DNA of 55,481 nucleotides, taken from NCBI GenBank assembly GCA_031280685.1, contig JAITGM010000047.1, forward strand, positions 1-55,481. Reading direction: 5' to 3'. The notes below the pieces were generated by a model that searched no databases, had not been told where the DNA came from, and worked only from the letters and a program-made list of their open reading frames with translations. Source of the DNA: Christensenellaceae bacterium (GTDB lineage: Bacteria; Bacillota; Clostridia; Christensenellales; UBA1750). Below are positions 38,423-48,100 of this stretch, piece by piece. Both the position numbers and the translations under genes were made by a program. The first letter of the stretch is position 1. Every line of letters starts with the position of its first letter.

Positions 38423-38440
38423 ACGAAGGAGGACAAAGAG

Positions 38441-39058
38441 ATGGAGGGCATACAAGTACTGGTGATTGCTGACTAGAACACACAGACGAGCAGAGAACTG
38501 GCTGCTGCATTGCAAGAAGAGGCAGCGCTCAATACACCGCATGAAGTGCTGCACTTGGCGGAGGTAGGCAGAGTGAAGGAAAGCATCCGCGCAATGCCTG
38601 CGGTGGCGGTGCTGCTGATCGCAGACACAATGCAAGAAGCGGTTGAGATTGGACAAGTGGCAAAAGCTGCGGCCCTGCTCAGCCACGGCGATGCACTTGT
38701 GGAGATTGCGGCCGCGCACGCTACGGAATCGGAGGTAGCAGCGTTGCCGAAAGATCTGATTGATCCGTGGGTTGGAGATGGCAAGTCATATGCACAGGGC
38801 GCGGTTGCACGTGTAGGGGATCTGTTCTACAGGTGTCTGCAGGCACACACATCTCAAGCGAGCTGGTCGCCGGATTCAGCGCCATCTTTATGGGCACGGA
38901 TTGGGAACCCGGCAGATGAATGGCCGGAATGGGTGCGGCCAACGGGCGCAAATCCGTATCCGCAAGGCGCAAAGGTATCGCATGGCGGCAAGCACTGGAT
39001 TTCAACAGCTGCAAACAACGTGTGGGAGCCGAGCGTGTATGAATGGGAGGAAGCATGA
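38441..39058 (+). pseudogene. Carbohydrate-binding tail protein interrupted by an in-frame amber codon
   Basis: GAAGGAGGA precedes ATG 38441, which reads MEGIQVLVIAD and then TAG (38474-38476); the same frame continues NTQTSRELAAALQEEA and runs open to 39058. The next start codon in frame is TTG 38510 with no good binding site. The C-terminal half has two W-x-x-G/Y-x-x-G-type units (YAQGAVARVGDLFYRC, SWSPDSAPSLW; YPQGAKVSHGGKHWIS, VWEPSVYEW), like ChBD3/CBM5-12 sugar-binding modules. It may be a disabled gene, a readthrough product or a sequencing error. TAG serves as stop in other genes here, for example at 26638 and 42153. Confidence 0.72.
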
Positions 39059-39894
39059 TGAAGTTGAAGATAAGCGAGCTACTGAAAGCGTACGACGCAC
39101 ACAGCGTTATGACGAATGGCAAAGCGCCGGAGAACCCGCCTGCGTACCAATACGGATATGTATTTGGCGCGGCAGGAGAAACATGCACAGAAGCTAGCTT
39201 GGAGCGCAGAGCGCGTTCCTATGCGGGTGCACAGTGGCAGAGCTATTATACCCGTGCAAGGAAATGGATTGGAAGGCGCGTGTATGACTGCAACAGCCTG
39301 ATGGAGGTGTTTTACAAGGAGCAAACAGGGCAATCCATAGACACAAAAGCAAAGCTCAATTATGCGTCATGGTGCGGAAAACGATCGGGTGCAAAAGCAG
39401 ACAAGGCATTGAGCGGTATGCCTCAAATGCCGGGCGTGGCAGTGTTCTCGGGTCCGTCTGCTGCAGGGATTACGCATGTGGGCGTGCTGCTGGCAAAGCA
39501 CGGAGAGGGTCCGCTTGACTGGTATGTGCTTGAAGCGCGCGGGGCGGATTACGGCGTGGTAAAAACAACGCTGAAATCGCGAGATTTTGCCTGGTGGGGC
39601 GTCATGGACAAGTTTTTTGAGTATGATCTGCCTGCGTACGGAAAAAGCACGCAGAAAGGCGATTCTGGGGCAAATGAAGAAAGCGGTAAAAGCGAACTGC
39701 TGGAGATCACTGCTGCAAAATCGGTTTATCTACGCTCGGGGCCTGCACCATCGTTCAAGCCATACGGCACACTGCGGCGCGGAACGAGAGTAACATCGGT
39801 TGGAAGAACGGGCGATTGGTACGAGGTGCTGGATGCGCGCGGCGAAGACGGGATTGCTTACATCTCGGCGCGCTACGCCAAGGTGGTGAGTTAA
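39055..39894 (+). CDS. NlpC/P60 endolysin with SH3-like domain
   Basis: 279 aa. Catalytic Cys79 in YDCNSLMEVFY and His141 in GITHVGVLL define an NlpC/P60 (CHAP-like) cysteine peptidase. From about 215, AAKSVYLRSGPAPSFKPYG and GRTGDWYEV form a bacterial SH3 domain for wall binding. It should cut peptidoglycan stem peptides at lysis. ATG 39055 overlaps the previous TGA (ATGA) with GGGAGG upstream. Same AT-richer base use as the two genes before it. Confidence 0.9.
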   Translation: MMKLKISELLKAYDAHSVMTNGKAPENPPAYQYGYVFGAAGETCTEASLERRARSYAGAQWQSYYTRARKWIGRRVYDCNSLMEVFYKEQTGQSIDTKAKLNYASWCGKRSGAKADKALSGMPQMPGVAVFSGPSAAGITHVGVLLAKHGEGPLDWYVLEARGADYGVVKTTLKSRDFAWWGVMDKFFEYDLPAYGKSTQKGDSGANEESGKSELLEITAAKSVYLRSGPAPSFKPYGTLRRGTRVTSVGRTGDWYEVLDARGEDGIAYISARYAKVVS

Positions 39895-40238
39895 TGCCGG
39901 AGATTACAACCACTGTGATTGGATGGGCGGTTCCGTTTGTGCTGGGGCTCGCCGCCGCCTGGGCTACGCGGATGTGGGACGGCCAAAAGGCATTAAGGCT
40001 GGGCATGAGAGCCTTGCTCCGCGACCGCATCACGGAGCTCTACGAACGTTATGAGGCTAAAGGTTGGTGCCCGCTGTGCGCGAGAGAGAATGTGCAATCC
40101 CTATCGGATCAATATCGCGCTCTTAAAGGGAACGGGCATGCGGCCGATCTTGTGGAACGCATGATGGATATGCCGACGGACGCGCCGAGGGATCCGAAGA
40201 GATCGCGGAGGGGTAGAAGCGATGCGAGCGCCAGTTGA
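39894..40238 (+). CDS. Small membrane protein of the lysis module (holin-associated)
   Basis: 114 aa: one N-terminal membrane segment (VIGWAVPFVLGLAAAWATRMW), then a soluble part with LRDRITELYERYEAKGWCPL and NGHAADLVERMMDMPTDAP, a pattern seen in small proteins next to holins in clostridial phages. Start overlaps the endolysin stop (TAATG). Could be the holin or a spanin-like helper. Confidence 0.7.
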   Translation: MPEITTTVIGWAVPFVLGLAAAWATRMWDGQKALRLGMRALLRDRITELYERYEAKGWCPLCARENVQSLSDQYRALKGNGHAADLVERMMDMPTDAPRDPKRSRRGRSDASAS

Positions 40239-40560
40239 GCGAGCTATTGAGGCGATCCATAAGGCCATAAGGGCCGGGACGATCGTGCCATCCCGCAAGA
40301 ACAGAAGCGCGCGGATGGTGATGGCGGGCGTCATCATCGGGTTCTGCTGCTTGTGCATCGGGTCGAGCTACATCCTTTCTCTTCTTGAGAAGGATCCGGT
40401 GGAGGGCCTATCCTCGCAAATGGTCACGGTCATTTTAGGGACGTTCATCGCCTGGGTGTTCTCGGTCGGGATAGACCACGCCACGGCGAATATCACTGGC
40501 AGGATCGTCAAGGAGCGGCCGCCAGAAGAAGTAAATGCCTCGGAAGAGGCGGAAGGGTAG
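40222..40560 (+). CDS. Two-pass membrane protein, possible holin
   Basis: 112 aa with two membrane segments (about 33-52 MAGVIIGFCCLCIGSSYILS and 65-85 VTVILGTFIAWVFSVG) and charged ends. Overlaps the preceding gene by 17 bases. Holin-like by shape and place. Confidence 0.62.
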   Translation: MRAPVERAIEAIHKAIRAGTIVPSRKNRSARMVMAGVIIGFCCLCIGSSYILSLLEKDPVEGLSSQMVTVILGTFIAWVFSVGIDHATANITGRIVKERPPEEVNASEEAEG

Positions 40561-40566
40561 GAAGGC

Positions 40567-40911
40567 ATGAAAAAGATATTCATTTCTCAGCCCATGAAGA
40601 GCAAGACCGTCGAGGAGATCAAGGAAGAGCGCGCGGCGCTGGTGGCAGAGATCGAGGCGCGCGGCGACTGCGTCATCGAAAGCGTGATGGACACTCCGCC
40701 GGACATGGAAAGTCAGGCTCTTTGGTGCCTGGGGCGCTCGCTGGAGATCCTGGCCGGGTGCGATGAAGCGGTCTTTATGCCGGGGTGGTGGGATGCGCGA
40801 GGCTGCAAGATGGAATATCAGGTGTGCCTGGCCTACGGCATCCCGGTCAACTGCTTGGGTGGGGCGCTGCCCAACGACGCCGTATCCGATGGCGAGGAGG
40901 TGCAAGCATGA
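40567..40911 (+). CDS. DUF4406 (nucleoside deoxyribosyltransferase-like) protein
   Basis: 114 aa. MKKIFISQPMKSKTVEEI, MDTPPDMESQALWCLGRSLE and CDEAVFMPGWWDARGCKME match DUF4406, a Rossmann-like family related to nucleoside 2-deoxyribosyltransferases and common in phages. Role in the late region is unknown. AGGAAGGC precedes the start; its stop overlaps the next ATG. Confidence 0.88.
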   Translation: MKKIFISQPMKSKTVEEIKEERAALVAEIEARGDCVIESVMDTPPDMESQALWCLGRSLEILAGCDEAVFMPGWWDARGCKMEYQVCLAYGIPVNCLGGALPNDAVSDGEEVQA

Positions 40912-41213
40912 TAGATCTAACGCAAATTGCCGTTGCCCTAATCGGGTTGGCGACTGCTGTTTTGACGAGCGTTCTCGTACCATGGCTTCGGGCGAGATAC
41001 GGCGCCGAGCAAGTAAAAAACGCCGCTGAGTGGGTGGCAGTGGCCATCCGTATGGCCGAGCAGACCATTCGCGCCAAGGGCAGCGGGGAAGCGAAGAAGG
41101 ACGAAGTCATGGCATTCCTTACGAGTAAGAACTTAAAAGTGGATGAGGCTGCGCTTTCGGCCATGGTGGAAGCGGCGGTTTTTGACCTAAACAAAAGCTT
41201 GAAGGGGGCGTAA
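40908..41213 (+). CDS. LLH-family phage holin
   Basis: 101 aa: N-terminal membrane segment (IAVALIGLATAVLTSVLVPWL) then helical tail with AEWVAVAIRMAEQTIRAKGSGEAKK and KVDEAALSAMVEAAV, the typical LLH holin layout. GGCGAGGAGG lies upstream and the start overlaps the previous stop (ATGA). It would make the membrane lesion that frees the endolysin. Confidence 0.82.
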   Translation: MIDLTQIAVALIGLATAVLTSVLVPWLRARYGAEQVKNAAEWVAVAIRMAEQTIRAKGSGEAKKDEVMAFLTSKNLKVDEAALSAMVEAAVFDLNKSLKGA

Positions 41214-41216
41214 ACG

Positions 41217-42155
41217 ATGGCAAACCAATACGAAGCGGGAAACGGAGGCGGAACTTCGACATACCAGTCGGCTCGACCGACCTACACGGGGCCGGGCAGC
41301 CGGGCGGATCGAGCAAATGGAGTGTCCACGACGACCCAAGACAAAAGCCCGGGCGGGAGCTACTACTCGGGCGCCTCGGTTACGGATCCGACGGTCGCGG
41401 CGCTGCAGGCCCAGCTTGACAGCATTCGGGGCATGGGCAGCTACGACTACGACGCCGCGATGGCAAAAATGCAGGGAATGTATGACTCGGCGATGGCCGC
41501 CGCGATGGCAAGGCAGCGAGCGGCCGGCGAAATGGCGGCGCAAGCCGTCTATGGCCAGAAGCCGATCCTTGAGCAGGGGCTGCAGGACACATCTCGACAG
41601 AACTGGATCATGTACAATCAGGGGAAGAAGGCGTTGCCGCAGCAGATGGCCTCGCGTGGCCTTGGTGGCGGGCTGACCGAATCGTCAATGGTTGGTCTGA
41701 ACACCAATTATGGCGAGAACAACAACCAGGCCAGAATGCAGTTTGACCGCAACATCGCTGAGATGGAGATGGAGGCAGCTCGCCAGCGGGCCCTTGCAGA
41801 AGGAAATGCGGCCGCGGACGCCTCAGGCTTCGCCCAGGGGATGATCTCGTCACAGGCCGATATGATGATGGCCCAGGCGGCGGCGGAGCAGGAGCGGCAG
41901 AGGCAGATTGCCGACCTAGATCTGCAGATTAGGCTCGCACAATTGAATGGACAGAGCTCGGCGGTGCGCAGGAGCTCGAGTTCGGGCGGATCGGGGGGCA
42001 ATGCGTTTGATACGGCTTATGGGAACGGCGGTGCGAACGCGACGGTGACACAACCCAGCATGGCGGACGTCATAAAAAGCATGATGAACTCCGCTCTAGG
42101 CCCGGTGACGGGGAAGGATGACTACTACAGCAATTACGGAAATTACAGGGGATAG
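41217..42155 (+). CDS. Internal virion (ejection-type) protein
   Basis: 312 aa, low-complexity N-terminus, then long Ala/Met/Gln-rich helices (AAMAKMQGMYDSAMAAAMAR, MEMEAARQRALAEGNAAADA). Helical build and place before the giant protein fit the ejection proteins of short-tailed phages (P22 gp7/gp20, T7 gp14 types). No enzymatic motif. GGGGGCG before ATG. Confidence 0.6.
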   Translation: MANQYEAGNGGGTSTYQSARPTYTGPGSRADRANGVSTTTQDKSPGGSYYSGASVTDPTVAALQAQLDSIRGMGSYDYDAAMAKMQGMYDSAMAAAMARQRAAGEMAAQAVYGQKPILEQGLQDTSRQNWIMYNQGKKALPQQMASRGLGGGLTESSMVGLNTNYGENNNQARMQFDRNIAEMEMEAARQRALAEGNAAADASGFAQGMISSQADMMMAQAAAEQERQRQIADLDLQIRLAQLNGQSSAVRRSSSSGGSGGNAFDTAYGNGGANATVTQPSMADVIKSMMNSALGPVTGKDDYYSNYGNYRG

Positions 42156-42167
42156 GAGTGAAAGAGA

Positions 42168-45100
42168 GTGGCCGCGATAAAATACCAAGACCCGCAAAAG
42201 GAAGAGGAAGAGCGGCGCAAAAAGGCGGCTAACGCTACTGTGAAGGTACCGAAGCCCGCCGCCGCGTCTTCATCGCTAAAGCCACTTGCAACACCGGTGA
42301 AGCCGGTCGTGTCCAAGGTGCAACTCCCGGCCGCGCCGGCGGCGCCCAAGGGGCCCGCGATCCAGAGTTACAAGCCGGCGGCGAAAGCGCCGGCGGCACA
42401 AGCAAAGGCGCAGCAGGTGAAAAAGCCTGCTGCGCCCTCGGTGCCTGCGATCGTGCCGGCGCAGTACAGGAGCCCCGCGCCGCTCAAGCCGAGGGCGCAG
42501 GCCGCGCCCATTGCGGGCAAGGTGGCTCCTTTTGCGCGCGTTGGCGGGAACGGGCCGGATCTGACGGAGGTCGTGGAGGCGTTTAAAAACGGGCAGGGCC
42601 CGAGACAGATGCCGGACTTGATGAAAGCGGTCGAGAGCGCCAGGCAGGCGCAGGCGAAAACACGGCCGATCGATCTGCTCGGCGCGCTTTTGGGAGCGAG
42701 CAAACAGGAAGCGCCGCAACTTCCAACTGCGGACATTTTGCCAAAATACCAGGAAACCATCAGGCGCATGCCTGATATCGTAGCGAACGGGTTCACGGGC
42801 GCTTCGACGAGTGGATTCGAAGGCGCGGTAAATGGCTTCAGTGGATATTCGAATCTAGCTCTAGCGAGCGCCCTGGAAAGCATGGCGAACCACGGAGCCG
42901 AGGGCGTTCCGTGGGCGCAACCTATTCGAGAGAACCTGTTGAGCGTGGCCGCTTCGGCGCGCGAGCAGGCTGAATATGACCTTGAAAGGAAATCGGCGCC
43001 CGCGTTGGCCGCTCAAAAGAAGCTCGAAAGTATGGGGCTCAATGATGCGGAACAATTCCTCGCCGATGCGGCCGGCACAACCGGAAGCGTGTTAACGAAT
43101 GCCTGGATGGGGAATCTTCCGGCATCCGCCGGCGCGCTCGCGCCGCTTTGGGGCGCGAGTGGAGGCAGCGGAGCCATAGGGCAATACTCGGGACTTATGC
43201 CTCTATTTTTTGGCGCATCCGGTGGAAAGGCGCAGGAAGCCCTGGCTCAAGGGTATGGTATGGATAAGGCCGCGGCGCGCGGCCTGGCCTCGGGCACGCT
43301 CGAGGCGGCGGTGGAGCTGGCATCGGGTGGCGCGATGGGAATGGGTAAAGGCATTGCGTCCGAACCTATCAAGCGCTTTCTCGGCCTGGGTGGTGGCCGA
43401 ATAGTTGACATGCTCGGCGAAGGCGTCGAAGAAATGGCCAGCGAAGCGATCAATCCGCTGCTGGATCGTCTAATGCTCGACCCGAACGCACATTTGGCAT
43501 CGCTCGGGCAAGTCCTTCGTGCTGGGGCACTTGGAGCGCTTGGATCGTTCATAACGGGCGGTGGCGCGGATAAATTGACCGGCCTGGATGCGGAGGATGT
43601 GAGTGCGGCGCAGGTTGCACCAGCTGAAGCGTCCGCGCAAGGCGCGGGAGTTTCTGAATCGCAGAACGCCCAAGTGCAGGCTGCAGCAGCTGCAGCGCCG
43701 ATCAACCCGGCCGCAATCGCAACCGTGGATCCAAACCGGACGACCATCGCACAGCAAATATCAGGCGCTGCGAGCGAGCTCGCTGGGATGAAGCCGGTGG
43801 CCAGCGTCGATTTCTCGATTGATAGGAATATAGGCATCAGGGAGAATGGGTTAAAGGCCATCTCGCATGTTCTGAAGGATGGAGCGGCTGTAAGCCGCGA
43901 GGGGTTCGGAGAAGTCGAGCTGAGCGAGAGGCGTTTGAAGGATGGGTTAAGGTATTTGAAAACTCCGGAGGATGCGGCCGCTATATTGGCTATTCCGAGC
44001 GTGATTAAAAACGGGAAACCGATAAGTGAGCATGACGATCACAAGGCGAGAGGCTTTCAGACGTTTACCTTCGCGGCGCCGGTTTCTGTAAATGGGGAAA
44101 CGGGCAATATGGCTGTAGTTGTCAAGCAAACGAACAAAAACCACTACAAGACGCATCGAATTATTTTCCCGGGCGGCGAGACGATTGAACTGGACGGATC
44201 AAACGCAAAAAATGCACGGGATGAAGTACGTGCCAACATCGCTGCACCGCAAGACGCAACTAGTTCGCCCATTCATCCCGTGTCTGGATCCACTCTAGCA
44301 TATGCAGAACAGGCTGTCAACAATACATCGGAGGAAAACGCCGCGGCGCAGCGCAGATCTACCGTGAAGGCTGACAGAGAGATAAATCGACGTAGGAACG
44401 AGTTCTTGGTTCGGGCGGAAAATGCGCTGGATATACCGGAAGCCAAAGCGAGGCAGGCTCGAGAACTTGTAAATGCCTATATCAACACGCTGCTTGAGAA
44501 TGGAGGGCAGACGAACGCGCAGCAGGATGAGGCGTTGTTTCGTGAAATGTACTCCATGGCTGATTTGGACGGAATCGGACAAAGCGCCGGGCACGAAGCA
44601 ATTGCGAGGCGAGGGTTCGATGAAGCCCTGGCCGAGTTCCATCGCGAAATTGCCGTGGCGGTTCGATACAATGAGTCGCGTCATGAAAAAGTGAGCGACA
44701 AAGCGGCCGTTTTGCGGGAAGACGCGCCCACCAGACAGGAAATTGACGGGGCATGGAAACGGGTGCAAGAGCTGCGGGAGCGCCTGCGCGTCTTGAAAGA
44801 AGAATCGCTACTAACGGAATCCGACAGAGAAGAAGCGCGGAATATCGCCCGCGCGATAGATTCATACGAAAAGGGAAATAAACAGGCCTTTGATACGCCC
44901 AGGATCCGAGAGCTTGGACTAAACCCGAACATGAAAACGATATGGGAACTCGGGCGTACGATGCACGCCTTGGAAGCCGCTCGGAAGCCGATTTTGGCGC
45001 TCCAATCCGCTTTGCAGCAAGAGCGGCAGTTGCGAGCGGATGAAATCATGGAGTTTGCAGACGAATTTAATGATATGTGGCGGCCGGATATGTGGACGGA

Positions 45101-48100
45101 AGATGTTCGGCGCGTGTTTGAACATATCATGGGCAAGTACTCCCGTGCAAACGACCTGGTGCAGGAAGAACTTGAGACGCAGCATGGCAGGGAACGGCAA
45201 CGTCTGGGCTTCAAAGACAAGTATATTCGGCGAGTGAATGCCATGAAGCTGTCAAAAGAGGAGTCGTTTGCAGTGCAATTTGTGGGCGAAACGCTGGATA
45301 AGATCGGGCGCCGAGAACAACAGCTGATGGAAATTAGCCTTAAAAAGTTGGAAGTAGGGCGTGGGCAGCCAAAGAATGCGGTGCAACTAAACGAGGAAAT
45401 TTCGGGATTGAAAGCAGAGCTGGAGGAATACAGAGCGCAGAACCAAGGGATGGATTGGGCAAAGATCGGCCGGAGCATCGTGAAGTTCAGGGAGATTTAC
45501 GATGAACTATTCCGGGCTGTAAACGACTACCTTCTAGACGTCGGCGAAGAACCGATTCCGTACCGACAGGGCTACTTCCCGCATTTCATGGACGCCGAGC
45601 CGGACACCGTTCTAAAGGCGTTTGCTGATAAGCTCGGATTGAACGTGCAGGAACTGCCGACGGCCATCGCCGGGCAAACGGCGGGACGCAGGCCGAATCG
45701 TCCGTATATGCCAGAACGGATGGCACGGCAGGGCGAGGCGACCGTGTATGATGCCGTGCGCGGATTCGAGACCGCGCTGGAGCATTACGCCAACACGATC
45801 TACCGAACGGACGCAATCAAGTTCTTCCGAACGCTCGACGATACCCTGCGGGAAAAATACATGCCGGATGAGAAGATCAAGCGAATTCGCGAGATACGGG
45901 ATAGTCCCGAACTCTCGCAGCTCGAGAAGGAGTATTACATTGGGGCGATCCGGCAAGAAGGAAACGACAAAACAAAAAACTCGGGCTTAGCAACCTTTTT
46001 GACCGAATACACGAACCGGCTCGCGGGGAAGCAGAGCGTGTTTGCCAGATCATCAGAAGGATTCTTCGGGCGAAAACCGCTTGGTGTGTTCGGCAAATGG
46101 AATGCTCGATTCGGGGCTTCGGCCGTAGGTGGAAACATCGCGTCCGCGGTGACGAACCTTATCCCGACTCTGCAGGCGATGAACGAAACGAATCCGGTAC
46201 TTTACGCCCAGTCTATGGCGAAGGCGATCGCGTCATTACGATTGGAGGATGGAGGGGATTTTGCGCGGAGTAACTATTTGCGCGTGCGCGAGGGCGAAAC
46301 GCAATTGAATGAAGCGCGCGGATCTTCCCGACGTGCCGGACAGGTGGCGGGAAACGTGATGAATTTCATGTTCGAAACGATGGATACGGTCGCGTCGCGC
46401 GCCGTGTGGTACATGATGGAGCAACAGGCCTTAAATGACGGATACGACCCGGAAACTGCTGTTGAAATCGCGGACGACAAATCGGGAAAGATTCAGGCAC
46501 AACGCGACATCGTTTATTTGCCTATCGCGGCTAGCCGCGGCGGCCCGATGTACCGCGCGGCGATGGCCTTCCAGCTGGAGGTTCGAAATCAATGGTCACA
46601 TATCATCCGAGATATTCCGGATGAGATAAAGGAACGTGGCCTGGCCTGGGCGCTGAAGTGGTTTATCCAAACAATGATAGCCGGCTGGCTATATAATGAC
46701 GCCTCGGAAAAAGTCATGGGCCGAACCAATGTAATGATCGATCCGATTGGGATGGCCAACCGGATTGCCGGACGGCTGACCGGGACGAGGCTAAATAATG
46801 CTTTTGATATCCTTAGCGGAAGCGGCCTGACCAAGCAGGTCAACCAACAAAACGTTCCGGCCGCGCTAATGGCGACCGCGAGAGAAATCGGAGAGCAAAT
46901 ACCATATCTAAGCAATGTATCGGGGCTTTGGGGCGGCGAGGGCAGAATCCCGATCACGGGGATGCTGCCAGACCTGACGAAGCTCGCGGGAACCATTGGC
47001 GCGGATGGGAACTATGTACGGCAAGTCTTGCTTGAGGAAGGGACGAAGCCTCTATTTGGGATGATTCCGGGTGGAGGACAGCTCAGAAAAACGGCGTTCG
47101 GCGCGCTTGCGGAAGCACAGGGAGGTCGATACCGCTCCGACAAGGAAGGGAAACACACCCTTCAATTCCCGCTCGAGCAAACGCCGAGCGAAATCGCTCA
47201 AGGCCTGCTTTTTGGGCAGTGGGCTCCACAACCGGCGCGAGACTATATCGACGGGACACAAGGAGCGCTAAACGCAGCGCAAACAGAGGCCTATGATAGC
47301 CTGACGGCCGCGGGCCATGATCGCCTGGGAGCCTTCGACCTGATAAACGGTATCCGAAACATAAAAGGTAAGGGAGAAGACGAGAAAGGACAGGCGGAGC
47401 GAAGGCGAAATGCGCTCTTGGAGACGGGAAGCACGGCGCCCAGGGCATCCGAAAATAAGGTTGGAACACTGCTCGCGCGCGCACTAAAGCTTCCGGAGCC
47501 TGCCGCATCCGAAGCTGGCAAACAAACCCTCACCTCTGCGGAGAAGACGATGATCGATCGCGCGACGATCAGCCCGACGGCTAAAAGCGACCGTGATTAT
47601 ACGAGTGGGTCCACGCTAGGGATCTCTATGCTGGATGATGGCCAGAGGGCGAGAGCTGCGGAAGCAAAGCGGGCCGGGATCTCAAGTGAAACCTATTGGA
47701 AGGCCTATTCCGGGTTCGCTGCCCTGACCAAAACAAAACCAGAGGGCGAAACCGCCACCAATGCCGAAAAGGCGCAATGGCTCTTGAAGTCCGATATCCC
47801 GCAGAATCAGAAAGCGCAGCTCTGGAACATCATGAACAAGACAAAGGAAAAGGACGCAAAGCCGCTCGACTTCTCATCGGCGGATAACCTCGCTTGGTCC
47901 TTAAAGTGGGATCGCGACGAGGTGGAAACCAGAAATGCGAGTTTCGACTATACCAAGCAGGTCGCGCCTTGGATGACAAAACAAAAATACATCTCGACGT
48001 ACAATGTCGCGACTGCCGATGGCGCCAAAGATAAAAATACAAGGATGGCAAACCTGATGCGGGTAGGGTACTCCCTGCAGGACGCGAACACGCTCTACAA

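Noticed and set aside
38441..39058. Diversity-generating retroelement target
   Set aside because: No reverse transcriptase or template repeat is present near the tail genes.
42276..45478. Minus-strand frames of 95-265 aa opposite the giant virion gene
   Set aside because: Complement shadows in a gene with strong codon bias; no start sites.
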